Positions 11,301 through 24,461 of a stretch of 64,000 nucleotides of DNA are shown piece by piece. The notes beneath the pieces are model-generated. The model did not search any database, was not told the DNA's origin, and saw only the letters and a list, made by a program, of their open reading frames with translations. Source of the DNA: Owenia fusiformis. Its lineage: Eukaryota > Annelida > Polychaeta > Sabellida > Oweniidae. The DNA lies in the NCBI GenBank assembly GCA_903813345.2, contig CAIIXF020000001.1:57305885-57369884 (forward strand), written 5' to 3'. Each line of letters begins with the position of its first letter. Position 1 is the first letter of the stretch. A program made the position numbers and the translations under genes.

Positions 11301-14300
11301 AACGATGGCATAAACTCAATGCACAGAATAGCCTATCAATAACCATCTAACATAAGTCTGTATACTACAACCGCAGACTATTTCTGACCTTCAACAGGCA
11401 GGGTGTAATAAATCCAAGTTTATAGTATAGTACCGTAAGGGTATTTAGGTTATACTTGCCTTTGATTATGTATACATTGCACATCTATCCCAGGATACCT
11501 TCTGTTCTTGCTTCAACAACAAACAGAACTAATTCAGGTACCAGGTGCTGCTAATGGATAAACAGATGCGGTCAACCACTCTTACCAACCACCTACTCAA
11601 TCCTACCATTTATGGGTCCCCTTCTACCTACCATAGGGGTCCATGTACCAACGGAGTCTTCTCCGCAAGATTCCAACAAGACCACAAGTGACAGAGACAC
11701 CCACCTTATGACACGTTGTTTTGTTTTAACGAACAATTTGATGAATCATTCCTGCGCGAGACTCTAAATTAATCCTCGAAACTTTATAGAGATAATTAGA
11801 GGAGTTTACCTTATATTGCATTTCCTTTCTCTGTTCATCAAAATGCAATTATCTAGCGTATTTACCGTCTCTCTGACGCAGCGTCTGTCCTTCGTGTATT
11901 ACATGTTGCTTGGGTGATTATGTTTACTAGACTTCTATTTTACAAGAACTCTATACCCGAGACTATTGATCTCGAAATATTTCCAGCTTTTTATCTCAAC
12001 AAGAAGGAAAATCAATCAACAACCTTTTTGCTTCTAACAGACTCAAAACTCGTTTTGCTTTTAAATATGGCCGAATGAAGACGTGTACAAGCAATCAATG
12101 TGAGATCTATTGTAGAAGCAGATGCTGAGGTTTACCTTCTTACAGGCCCGTAAACAACCGACGTTTACTCCTCGGTCGCACCTCTGGTATTATCATTTCC
12201 TGTGCGAGCTGCTACCTGGCTATGGTTTACATGCTACAAGTGTTCTCCAAGCGCATCTCCAGATTTCCTTAAATACACTTACATGCCTGATGTGCAAACT
12301 GAAAGCCCAGAATCATTTCTCATCATTGGAGGATCTGAGTTCAACTTGCTCGCAATTAGTACTGAAGTTTGTTCAAAGTACCCTGGCCAATCCATTAGGC
12401 CGAATTACATGTACTTCTCATTTTTAGTCTACGATACATAAAATGTCAACGATGTGTTTTGATTGGTATCGACCATCTAGTTCTTAGTGCGTGACAAGTA
12501 AAGAGAACTTACCAGTACCAAAAGCAAGTTTTTAATCTGTATTTGTTAATGACGATCATCTCATGCAGTAAAAAATAGTTTAGAATTAAAATCAGTTTTA
12601 TTTCTTTGTTATATTATTCATTCGTACATCTTTTTCAACTAAGATGAGTTGCGTATTATCAGAGGAATTTTCGACTGCAGCTAAAAGGGCATCAGATATC
12701 TGGACATTTATTGTTGTTGATGGCTTCTAAAGGGCAATTACTCGCATTTAGAGTGGATGGAGCATCTGACAGCCATACCCGTCTGTACGTCTTTGCCCTT
12801 TCTAAGAGTTTAATTTTGCTTCTCTAATTAAGTATACTAGACTTTGACATCCAAACCAATCTCAGATCTCTTTCTAATGGCTTTCCGTTTGTGATGACTC
12901 CTCTTCATTTCTCTTTATAAATATAAGCTTAGTGATAAGGCTCGGGTCTATGGATTCTGTGCGTTTCTTTCTTTTGAAATTGCCTTTTTTCACTATTTTA
13001 CACTCTCCCTCTCTTCAAAAACTAACATTTTTCTCGAATGATTGGTTGAATTGATTGATTGAAGAACAAACTTGTTTCTTCATCATAGGTTACTTTAATA
13101 CTTACGACACAATCCAGGGATCCCATGTACGAGGACATCTGGGATTATATTCTCCAACACTTAGCTCCGAGCCTCTTCCAAATCAGGTATGACTGTTATT
13201 CAAATATAAGTTTCCGTATCCTTTTTGGTGTTATCGTTGTGTCTTCAGGTCCTGCTATGTTTCATAATATAGGTGGATATGTTTAACACCCAGGCTTCAG
13301 TTAACACCTATATTTATCAACTGGTCATACTGTTCCAGAGGGATACGCTATAAGGTCTAGCTGTATGTATGCCTCTTTGAAAGAAAGCAATTTCCTAATG
13401 AAAGTAGCAATCGCGACACAGACATAGAGGGTTGTATTCCCAAAGCTCTCAAGAAGGATGGCCTGATTTAATTATGTCATTTCCTTTGAATGAAGTAAAC
13501 TGCTGCAGTTTCTCCTTTGATTTTTATAATTCTCCTCTGCTTTTGCCTTGGTAATGGTACCTCTTTCCTTGAATAATGTATCTAGGTTTATGTCAAACTG
13601 AGTCTCTCAAGCAAAGTCTAGAATTCATGTTTGTTACTCAATCCAAAGTAAAACACCGATAAGATTATTTATGCTGCAGTAATTAATGATACAAACGTTT
13701 CTTTCACTAACGTGCCCCATCACCTCCATGGTACCCAATCCAAGCTTAATTTGTTCTTCTCATAAATCAGATTAATCCGAAAGTCAAGAGTCCTGATACA
13801 ATTTCATTAAAAGAATTGCGCAATTATTGCATCAACGTAAATTGCCTCTGCCCAGTGTGGCTTAGAATAACAAAATGAATTATATAGGCTATCTGGATAA
13901 CTAAAGAATAGCGATGGGGATCTCGAATTGATGGATGCCGTTTGTTTAATGTGTAAGATTAACAATACGATTAATAACAATAACAGTCTTATGTTTAGTC
14001 TTGCCTCAAGACTCTGGACCCCCCTGTTGTTGAAGTGGGGGGGGGGGTTGAAGCATGAACTTTTCATTATCTTATTATTAGTCTGATGTGTAAGGTATGA
14101 AAAATCTAAGGAGAGGATGCCATAAAGTTATCTTGACCTGACTAGTCTCAGCATACTGGTCATACTGTTTAACCAGCACATCAAGGTGCCACTTTGATCC
14201 ATCAAGGTATGTATGACTGAAGGAATACACTGGTTAAACAATATGTCAAGAAGCTGTCTTAGCACGGATCTCGAACAATGCAACGTTATATATAAATACA

Positions 14301-17107
14301 CTGTGTTTACCGATCATCAACACATGAGATAAATGTATAAAAGATATCGGTATACGATAAAAAATGTCCTCTCTCGTAAAATTCCGTTTATACCCTCCAT
14401 CTCTACGAATGGAAGGGTAAAAGGCCCGTAACAAGATGAGCTTTGGAGAGTATAATGAACTATGAACAGAGGAAAGTGAAAAACCAATCACACGTATAAC
14501 GAGCATAATGAGACAGTAGACATGTGTGATTCTGTTCCTGTCACTAAAGAAACACCATATCCTCAGCAAGTGGTAACAATCCACTTGCAATCAGCTCTCT
14601 GTCACTTCCCTCAAAACACAAAGCCTGAGAACAAAGTAACAGAAAACACAGCCAAAAGTCACAGAACGTTGACCTTCAATAGTAAAAATAAACCTCGTAT
14701 TGTTCTTTTACTTCTTTTATGTCTGTGTTACAAATTAAAAACAAACCCCGTTGAACTATAATGTACACACACTTGATTCCAAAGTACTTGACTGTGGGAA
14801 ATACAATATATGACCGAGGAAGACTCCTCCAGTCCCCTCTAAATATAAACCCAATCTCCAGTATTCGTTCACTCGCTTCCGACCCCGTCGCACGGGTGAG
14901 GGCATGGGTAAAAATTTTAGGGCCCAAATAAATGGGCATTAATGGGTCTTTTTGGACCTCATTTTTTAATTTAAGCCCAAATTATCAAAAAATGGGGCAT
15001 CCATTTTCAACATTTGCTCCCAATTCTCTAAATCCCTTTCCTGGTTTAGAAAAACGAGAAAAACTGGTATTACATAACGAGGAATGTTCAGACTTTCAAA
15101 CGGGGTTTGCCATTGTTATATCCACAACTCCTGTTCTATGTAAAGTGACTGATAGATCAGATTTGATAGGTGGCAAGTGTTTACAAAAACAAGCAAGGGC
15201 ACACATGGATGTAATTTTCCATTTCTTTAATAATTGCAGCTACCTTATGTGAACCCCATTATCATCTCTTGGCTAGCCTCTTGTCACAGATGAAGATGCT
15301 TTCTAAGTGTCCATTAGAGATTCATTTACCAGACCAGCGTTCCCAATATCATATAAATTACAGTTATCTGCCAGAACCAGCGTCTAAAATACACATCTGA
15401 TAACCTATACCATCACCTGGACGTTATCCTTAATAGATCATTCCTTCATTTTGTTTGTAATTCTTTGATGGAAGGCTTGTATCCGTGAGTTATTTGTCTG
15501 ATGATGATTTTTATCTTTGCTTTCCAAAGATTTCCTTTACAACAAAACGGTGTTTTAGTGTTCATCAGTTATCTACCCGTTTCACTCTATCAAACATATC
15601 ACGAGATGACATGGGGTCTTATGTGCCCCCCCCCCCCTCCACTCTTCATTTTACCATTTTGAAAATGGAATCAACAGAAATACCAGCCCCAGACCGGTCT
15701 ATGCTCTACACGGTACAATCGTACATTACTTCCCAATAATATCTACTGGGCGTGTTGACATTTTTTTAAACTTAAGACAATGTCGTAATGTTTGATGTTT
15801 TCACAGCTTGTGCAATTCTAACAACGTGTGACAAATAAGGATACGTCATCAGCATAGTTTCTGTGGGTCGATCAACAGTATCAATATCACCGTTGATCTC
15901 ATCCATCACGATGACTGAGATCATCTCAAGTTATAACAATCAGTGTGGGCGACAATATTGCCAACTCATGTGATACGTGAAATAAGAGGCATCGTCACTC
16001 GATTGTAACAGAATTCATGTAGGCCTAAGTTGTGTCGTTGAAATTAAAAAGGTGCAATACCGTGATATCGAACGTCCAGGCGCTATGATTTATTCTTGTG
16101 TTTTGAGATTCTAGCTACTGTTCCTGCTGCAATTTCTTTTTTGGCAAAGAATATTAATCAAGTCCATGTGAAGGAATGAGTGAAAAAATACTGAAAGCAA
16201 TCCTTTCATGAATCTATGTGTTATGTCCGTCAATTACATTACAATTTTGATGTCCATTATATAATTTTGATGTCAATTACATAATAATTTCGATGTCAAT
16301 TACATAATAATTTTGATGTCGATTGACTAGATGCGAGTAGAAATCATCTCAAATTACGTCATTATTTATTCGAAAGTCAAAAATTATACCCTAATGTAAT
16401 ATCACATTAAAGCACTGTCATGAAATAGAGTCAGATGCCTTTGAATATTTATAAGATGGACAATAAAATGATAAATAATGTGTGATAAAATCGTCAAGGG
16501 AAGGAGGCACTATTTGTATGAACAAGTGCTAGGATAACGTAAAATCGTGATAATTTCTCTTGGACCAGTAACCCTCACTTCTATCCTGCATTGCCCCTTT
16601 AGGTGATACAACGTGAAAATCATAACGCGAACTGGATGTAACACAATCTATCAGCACTTATCTTATGAAATTGAAGCAAAATAAAACCACGCGGTGTTCA
16701 ACCTTAACGACCGTCGTCTAATTACTTGAGTTTAATTGCTACGATAAGATAACATGACATATCCTTGATCATGCTGTCATGTTTCTTGTGTCAGTTTTCA
16801 TATTATTTTTGACCCTCACCTGAAATAGCAATATCCTTAATGTTGAATGGCGATAAAGTAAAACAAAGTAAAAAAAACAGTAAAAAGACATAAATGTATT
16901 TTCTTTCACCACATGTACACATGTAAGTACTAAGTATTTTAGAAATCCAATCGCATCTTTGGTGTATTCATACTGTTGCTGATATCCCTGCCAGTACCCC
17001 AAGAACCTAAGTGAAAAACAACGTACCTATATTGCAGTTGCTGGTAAAGATGTAGAAAGTCCAATTTGATGTATTTTCCTTTCTAGATAACGTCTTTTCC
17101 GTTTTTG
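5301..17107. other. Long stretch without recognisable gene
   Basis: AT-rich DNA with only short ORFs of shadow quality. It is the 5' side of the 3567-5273 gene and the 3' side of ureF, so it may hold promoter and UTR exons of the former. It contains poly-G/poly-C runs at about 14035-14047 and 15628-15638, and a small tandem repeat at 16222-16325 (listed separately). No tRNA or rRNA gene was recognised. Confidence 0.5.
16222..16325. repeat. Short tandem repeat, about 25-bp unit
   Basis: Four degenerate copies of a unit around 'ttttgatgtcaattacataa'. Directly after it (from about 16329) comes 'gatgcgagtagaaat', which matches the terminal sequence of the inverted-repeat element at 27864-28300. 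The block therefore adjoins a fragment of that element family. Confidence 0.6.
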
Positions 17108-17290
17108 TTACTTTCGAAATTCGTCCCTACACTTAGATACGACATAATTCTTCATTTCAGTCATTATCTTATTAGTATCACTGACTGAGTATCCACTCCC
17201 ATATATATTACAATCGTTCACTATAAATTCGGTTTCATTTTTTGGCTTCAATGGTACGTTGCAGTACCAAACCTGATCATTTGAAGCCAA
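17108..17290 (-). CDS. Candidate terminal exon, unrecognised
   Basis: About 60 open codons ending in TAA. They have a secreted-protein flavour (VWYCNVPLKPKNETEF, then a Cys and Tyr/Gly segment, then a charged helix ending CRDEFRK), and three cysteines are present. No ATG starts the frame, since the first codon is TTG, so it would have to be an exon or a relic. On the same strand at about 17330-17440 another stretch (EELATAFGKYTIKIEH) is open in a different phase and interrupted by stops. Together these suggest either two exons of an unknown gene or a decayed copy. Confidence is low. Confidence 0.22.
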   Translation of the reverse strand: MASNDQVWYCNVPLKPKNETEFIVNDCNIYGSGYSVSDTNKIMTEMKNYVVSKCRDEFRK

Positions 17291-18253
17291 ACACTCCTCG
17301 ATGTGTTAGTTTACGTGTACTCTAGCAGTATAACTCACAGATTGAGGTTATTCTTGTGTTCTATTTTGATCGTATATTTCCCAAAGGCAGTGGCCAGTTC
17401 CTCACGGAAACACTTGAGAATCTTGCTTACTTGGTTCTGGCTAGCCGGTCAATACCACTTCTGTGGCTTACCAACAGCAACAGGGAATATATGGGGAGCA
17501 TTCCGATACTCGATTCAGTTAATCAGAAATTCTAAATTAAGTTTCGCTGATTAAGAATGAGTCATAATATTTTGATATGATAGCCTCGTTTATTGATGTG
17601 TATCTATGAATCTACCAATGCATGACTAATATAGGATATGCTATAAATCTCTTCAATAATCAAATGAAATTAGTTCACAGAACGATTCTATGAGATATTA
17701 ATTGGGTTTTAACAAAAACAATTTTCGCTCAATTGAAATGATTCAGAATCTTTAATATTGTATTTGTAGGAAATTTGAGTAGGAAATATGTTTTTACTTG
17801 TTAGTGATACTGAAGATGTGTTTCCTTATAACTGGTTGTATTCTTAGGTTCCTTTTCTAACTAGGTTTCTAAATATATTTTGATTTTTTCATTGCTGAAC
17901 TTGTGCTTCCATATATAATTTATTTAACACTAAGGTACTATTCTGTTTCCATATATATAAACCAATAATTATGTTTTTTACATGTTTAAGGTTTAGACAC
18001 ATTTTCTCCAGAAAGATTAACTGAATCCATATATCATGTATATAGGATTCATATTCACGAGATTTTCGATCATGGAGAAATTAATTGATGAAGAACAAGT
18101 CGGGAATTGTATTTTCAATCCTATGAGTCACAATCCCCCATGGATGAATTGGAAACCCAGAAGTGCACAAAATTACAATAATATTGATCCGTGATTGCTC
18201 TGCAGCATTTATAAAACAAACACCATTGTCGGACTTAGATTAATCAATAACGT

Positions 18254-18259
18254 TTTATT
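18254..18259 (-). terminator. Candidate ureF poly(A) signal
   Basis: AATAAA on the minus strand about 490 bases after the ureF stop codon. It is the first good match downstream in that direction that I noticed. Confidence 0.4.
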
Positions 18260-18744
18260 TTTGGTCCATATGTATGTATTAAAGAGTGCCTCATCCTCCA
18301 AATGCAGAGCTCAAGACTTCACTAACTCTATCCCTTCCTTCCTCCTTCAGAGTGGATGATGTTTGGAGCCCTACGTTGGAGAATGTGTGTGACGTCGATG
18401 CTCAAATACCACCTTTACTTATTGAAATCTGAGTATAAAAAGTTCTTACAGACTTAGTACATCTATAGGTAAAGGTGTTCAACAGCACCAATTATAAAAA
18501 AATTATGGCTTCAAAAGTCATGTAACAATAGTGATGTTGATCCAGGATTATAGATATCCTCAGAATCACTGATCAATCACCTTAAAATGTTATTTTCAAA
18601 ATCTCTAAAACGATGGATATTCTGAATCCAAATATAAACATAAATATCAGTATTTTTTCAGTGATTGCTCACTCAGAGTAAGAAGTATAAAAATATCTTA
18701 TAAATGTGTCCCTGCGTGATTTGCCTGACCTCTATATGTAGAAT

Positions 18745-21700
18745 TCAAGAGTAAAATAGCTTTGAGAAGAGAGTGTCTTGCTTTGCTTGTATGACATCTA
18801 TGAATGGACTGGTTATAACTGCATCTTCAACACATCTCTTCTGGTTCCTAAAATTACAGAAAATTTTATTCATCCCTAATTGTACTTCTTTCTTATAGTC
18901 TTTGTATTGTATACTGAATGGAACATGCAGACACCTAATATTTGAATCCCAATGTAGAATGACTTGTTTCAACCCCTTGTGACCCCAAAACATGTTCCAC
19001 TATGAGAAGAACAAAATAACATGGAGGTCAATGTTCCATGAAGGATATTTCATATATAAATAATTACACACATACCTTTTTAAAATAGATGGCACCAACT
19101 GTTGCAGTTTGTATTGTATATTTTGTCCCTAAAATGTAAAATTATAGAAAAGATGGGTACCATCAGAATCAAAAGATTTGGGGCCCAGAATCTGCTCATC
19201 CCAACATTAAGTAACTGGGCAAATCAGTTAAAGTGTGCGCCAAAGTTTAAAACTGCGCAGGCGCACCGCTCTCGCTAAACTATATAAAGAGATTACCAGG
19301 TACACGATTCAGAGGTAAGCCAGGAAGGCGAACGATCTTCGTCTCGTGATGATTTCCCATATAATCGTAACCAGGGAAGTTTCACCATTGAAATTGAAAA
19401 TTACTATTAGATATACTTTGTAGATGTTATTTATGAAGCTATTTAGTGTTTGCATCAATCAAATAGCTCATTTTGAACATATAAAAAGTATTTGTGTTTT
19501 GTTTCCCAGGGAATTGTATTGTGTAGTACACACATAAATAGTGTAAATTATACAGTACTTGAATAGCCTGGTTTACATAATATTGAAGGGCATGCTGATT
19601 ACATGCACACGAGTACATGAATGAAGGCCTAATATTGATATACGTAGCTTGCATACCTAAATAAAAAATAAACTCTTCTAATCCCCTAATGTAAACATGG
19701 CGGTATACGTAGCCCGATTTATCGGGGACTTTAATTAACAAACTGACATTACTGGGCATTATTTCTTAATTTTGGGCCCCTCCCTCTTCATTTCCAGGAC
19801 CACCCCTGTGACATCACAACACATTTCACTTATTCACAGGTCTGAAGTCTGAAAGGGAGGATCATTAGATGTTCGTCTATCAATGCTCTAATCATGAACA
19901 AATAACACAGATTCATTGAACTACATTTGACTTTATTCCAATCACTATCAATGAATTGGAGGCTTAAACTGGATGAAAAAAAATCACAGAAAATGGCACT
20001 TATAAGCTGGCCAAAAATGATCCAATTTTCGCATATTTCAAGCAAAACAACCATTTTTGCCACCATACTATATTGCAGAAAAGCTTGAACACTTACCTGT
20101 AGAGGGCCTATGATTGACAGCCGCACTGCACTTGCTACTATACACCTTAAAACTCCAAACATATACATCTCAATAACTTCCTGCTTTCCTACACCAAGAA
20201 CAGAGCAAATGTAGCCAAACATCACTGGGTGGTGGCCTTCGAGTTTATTCTCATCTATCAGGGCTTGGATACTACCCAATAGGTGGAGCTCTGTTGCTTT
20301 ATAGGTGGTATCTAACATAGACCTGCCCTGGAAAAGATATATTGTATGTTTTATACCGACCTCATACCTGCTTTATATATTCTCATATGTTAAGTATTCT
20401 AGGATTATTTTTCAACCGATACTCTTTTAAGATCTATTAAAAAAGGCGCAACGCAACCAACGTGCAAAAGTCAAAGTTTTTGCTATAAATCAAGCAACAA
20501 TGGACTACACGACCTGTAATAAATACTTGTAAGTGATGTTATCATAACTAAATTAATGTCATTGCTGAATTTATAAAATAAGTTTCCATATGTAAAATAA
20601 AAAATAATTGAAAATAGAGTTGACGGAGGGGGGGGGGGGAGTAATAATTCTATAAAGTGAAACAACTTCACACGAATTCTTGTATTTGAAAAATGAACTC
20701 ATTAACTTAGTAAGAAACTGGATGATATACCCCTGGAGACTGAAAAATGGGGACATTTGGAGTAAAAGGACTTAAAGTCGCGAAACATCTCTAATCATGT
20801 CTTATATACATATTGCTCCCCCCCCTCCGTCCCCTCCCCCCTCCGTCCCAAATTCATTATTTTCGATTATTTTAAATTTCACACATGGAAACTTATTTTA
20901 TGAATTCAGCAATGACATTAATTTAGTTATGATAACATCACTTACAAGTATTTATTACAGGTCGTCCAGACCATTGTTGCTTGATTTATAGCAAAAACGT
21001 TGATTTGTGCCTGTTGATGGCCTTGCGCCTTTTTTAATAGATCTCATACCTTAGATGCGTATCGTTTCAGAAAAAATCCCAGAAACCTAACATATTCTAC
21101 CATACCATGCGCCTATCCATTAAGTAATTCAATAGTAAACTTTTTCTTGAAAAAATAAATCTTCCAGATTTGTTGAATTTCCTAGCAGAAATTGCCTGCT
21201 CCCCCCCTCCGTCCCATATTCACGATCACCAGGCGTGATTCTGTAACTTTATCATATTACATTGCACAGTGTACAGCATGTCATTGTTGGTCACTGTCGG
21301 GAGTGTCAAGCTGATATTATAGGAAAAGATTAAAGGGTGGATTGGATCGAGTGGATTGGATTCATGTAAAAGGTGGATTGGATCAGGAATCTTCAAAATA
21401 TGGAATTTCAACTTAACCTGATGAAGATGTATGAATACATCGAAAATTTGTAAATTTCAACATTTTGTTTTGTCTTTAACACTTATTAACATATTATGTT
21501 TGAGATATTTCTATAGAGAGGCTCAGAGAGGAAGTAGTCCATACGACACCCCAAAACTATGATATAAAAAGATTTTCACTTGGGAGAGGAGTTCAGAAAC
21601 ATGAGTCATACTGTACCTGCCTAGAGCTAGCTCTGTTAGCTATGTGGTTGGAGAGACAGGCCTCACAGGTATTATCCAGGTCTATTAGGCGCAATATAGA

Positions 21701-24242
21701 CTCCTGACTTGGATGTGACATTTTGGGGTTGTCAATAACTTCAGGGAGTGTAGGTTCATCAACAGCTTCATAAGCAGCTTTCACAAATGGTATATTAAAC
21801 GACCCTGTAAGTGACAGTAAACGTAAACATTAAAGTGTAGAAGAACAGGTCATATATACTAATATAAATCAAAGTTAAACTGTAAATATTGTATCATGGT
21901 AACTGTAACATGGTAGAGCAGGTGATTCTCTTTCATATTCATTTGGTTTTATTAATTAGATGATAAATTATTAAAAGCTCCACCTTAATCAAGATACATA
22001 CTTTGTGAGTTATTCCCATGACGAGTATGGCATCAGGTATATCCCAGCAGGTCAGATAATAGAAATGATTTGGGGAAGCCAGACAATATTGCATAAATTT
22101 TTATTCCATATTTGGATGTGATGAGGTACATAACACAGGTTTGTAAAATGTTGTATTTTCATCAGCGTCCAAAACCTCCCTTAACAAAGCCTTCATGTGT
22201 TCCTTAGAACCTGAATGTATAAGAAGGTTTGTTATAATGTAACTTACCAGCATTTTCCATTGAGCACACAGCAAACTTGAGCAAATCATCTGAAATACAG
22301 TCAGAAACATACACAAGCCAAATCAAGTGTTTTTATTCAAGAATCAAAATACTTTAAATTATTAGTCGGGAAAAAAGTGTTCAGTAGAAGGTGCTCGGAT
22401 AAACCAGGTGTTTGGATACACAGGTTACACAGTGTAGTATAAATCTTACTACTCTTACCTGTATTATTTATTTTCTTGTGTTTCATTACAGCTTCCAAGC
22501 CGAGACTGTGAGCAAAACCACCAGTAGGAAATGCTGCAAAGATACAATAAAACATACACCTGCTTCAACTAATTGTCTGAAATGTATAACCTACTGGGTT
22601 GGCAACCATACTTTGACCTACTTTGGAAATAGTTTCTTCTGGTTATAATCTCTCCTCAGTGAGTAAGAGGAGGTCCATTTATGCAGGGCCTTAGCCAGAA
22701 AATGTCAAGTGGTCCGATTTTTTATCATCAATCTTTATCTCAATCTTTTGCCTGTACAATTACAACATGGGAGATCTACGCCTCTTACACTTAAAGGTAC
22801 AACAATTAATGCAGAGGGGGCATTCAATGATCATGGACCAGTGTCAAAATATATATAAGTTTGGATATTTCATCAAGACTTACACCCATTGTTATCATCT
22901 ATAAAGAAACCCCCTAGATAAGCATTATTTCAGCTGATATTCCTCTTGAAACATGGTGGATCTTAAAAATATAAAAGTGGATTTCCCCTTTTTGAAGCTT
23001 TGAACTGAATTTACACTTCTTAATGCTGAAATTGATAGTTTTTCCATAAATTTTAAGAAAATGGGTATGTCAAAAAAGATGTTAAGCCAAATGTTGCCTT
23101 GATAGATCAGAAAAAGTTCAAATTTTCCTATTACTTCAATAGATTCCTGGGTATTTTAGCATTCTTTTCGTGTAGTTGAATCCACAATTATGTTCAAACA
23201 AATGTCATTTATAGGGATATATTTTTCCATATATTATTGCAGAATGATCTTTTGATTTTTTGGCTTTTACTACGCAATAAAACAATGAAATGGGCTTTCA
23301 GTTTGGAACAAGGAGGATTGGCTCCCAGAGTGCACCACCGATATTCTGTCCCATATATGGGTATGTCGTAATACAAAATTCGAATTCAAACAGCCGCCAT
23401 TTTGTTCACTTCAACATTTAAATCGTGAATTTTGGTCTTATTTCCAAACGAAAAATTCCAAAACTCACAAGAAACGATCGAGATATTGGTTCGAATCTTT
23501 TGAACTGTTTATTTTGAATTTATAGTCGGTTTTAATTTCAGAAAATAACGACATTTCGACGTTTTCATTGTTGGAAAATATCGAGTTTCGATCCTGGGAG
23601 CCAATCCTCCTTGAGTTTGGAACAAAATAAATCACAGGTGGATTTTCTATCACCATATCCAAACCATGGTATTTCGAAAGGGGACATTATTTTTTCCATT
23701 CAATCGAAGTTGGGCCATGCAGCCGAAGGTAAGCCATGCAGCTGAAGGTAAGCCATACAACCGAATTTTGCCAATTCAATCTGACGGAGAATGCCGAGCC
23801 TCTATTTTTGACCAATTAGAGACGTCCTCTTCACATTCGTGGTACCCTCGGCCAACATCGTTTGCAAAGAAAATCTTCGGCAATCTTCAGCTTTTCTTGA
23901 GGTATCTTCGGTTGCAAGCCAAAAGTCGACACCCATTTCGAAAGCCCTATAGTCTCAAATATTGTCTAGATACATATCCATTAAAATTGGTATATTTTAC
24001 ATTTTGTATACTGTCATCCACTGATGTATGACCTCTTGAAAATTCTCTTATTTTTAACATGGAAAATCCTCACTTCAGATTTCTTTCAACCTCGCCCTCT
24101 TTTAGAGGTTCCCTATTACGCCTATGTACACTCATCGTTCAGCTCATATAATAATCAAAATAAATCTGAAATCTCATTCCTTCGAATTATGAAAAAACCT
24201 ACCACTGTCTGATAGCTGTAACGCTGTTAAAAATTTGGACAT
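18745..24242 (-). CDS. UREF: Urease accessory protein UreF
   Basis: UreF acts with UreD and UreG to deliver nickel to apo-urease in the cytosol and gates the UreG GTPase. Seven coding exons join in frame: 24242-24203, 22533-22459, 22289-22248, 21804-21617, 20327-20097, 19128-19076 and 18847-18745, giving 243 residues, normal for UreF. Family hallmarks are visible: LQLSDSAFPTGGFAHSLGLE (residues 8-27), an ENAGSFNIPFVKAAYE block, ACLSNHIANRASSRQGRSML, the helix HHPVMFGYICSVLGVGKQE, then ASAVRLSIIGPLQGQ, and the C-terminal DTLFSKLFYS, equivalent to the usual H-x-x-L-F-S-R-L-F-x-S ending. All junctions are GT-AG. A second in-frame ATG at 24281 would add 13 residues but has a T at -3, whereas 24242 has A at -3 and sits at the usual family start. 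A TGA directly precedes the upstream ATG. The neighbour is ureD, head to head on the other strand. Confidence 0.93.
20431..21044. mobile_element. Inverted-repeat (foldback-like) element in ureF intron
   Basis: Arms of about 190-200 bases at 20431-20625 and 20845-21044 are inverted copies. The outer ends read agatctattaaaaaaggcg and its complement. Internal poly-G/poly-C runs flank a short unique centre. It lies in the ureF intron between 20327 and 21617. A single related arm recurs at about 25849-26090. No transposase is present, so it is non-autonomous. Confidence 0.7.
22101..22210 (-). other. Possible alternative terminal exon of ureF
   Basis: After an acceptor (cattcag) this stretch continues the phase of ureF exon 3. 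It stays open for 36 codons, including KEHMKALLREVLDADENTTF, to a TAA that overlaps a minus-strand AATAAA at 22100-22105. Use of it would truncate UreF after about 74 residues. It is not needed for the full-length protein, whose exon 3 to exon 4 join matches the family perfectly. It may be chance. Confidence 0.3.
23309..23613. mobile_element. 305-bp TIR element with 9-bp target duplication
   Basis: Terminal inverted repeats of about 20 bases (CAAGGAGGATTGGCTCCCAG at the left and its complement at the right) are flanked on both sides by the 9-mer AGTTTGGAA (23300-23308 and 23614-23622). The 9-bp duplication fits Mutator-like or foldback transposition. There is no coding capacity. It sits in ureF intron 1. 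Confidence 0.8.
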
Positions 24243-24340
24243 GTTTTGTTTTTCTTTTCGAATTTCCAGGTTCAAGGTCATTCACATTTGTTTCCGGTTC
24301 CGGCCTTCTGTAAATAATGAAACGGGTAAGAGACTACAGT
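24243..24340 (-). promoter_or_regulatory. ureF 5' leader region
   Basis: Sequence just upstream of the ureF start, containing the alternative in-frame ATG at 24281 with a TGA directly before it. A possible acceptor (cattatttacag) at about 24311-24322 suggests an untranslated first exon further upstream. No TATA element is evident. Confidence 0.35.
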
Positions 24341-24461
24341 CAATTACAGCTTTATTTGGGCAAGGTCCAATCAGTTTTGTTATTACTTTTTCTAAGTGAA
24401 ACAACGTGAAAGATTTCCTGTTGAAACTTTGTCAATTATGCCATATCTGACATCTGAATAT

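Noticed and set aside
12122-12441. Two overlapping ORFs of 101 and 79 codons
   Set aside because: They lie in different frames over the same DNA, with no splice context or recognisable motif. They are consistent with chance.
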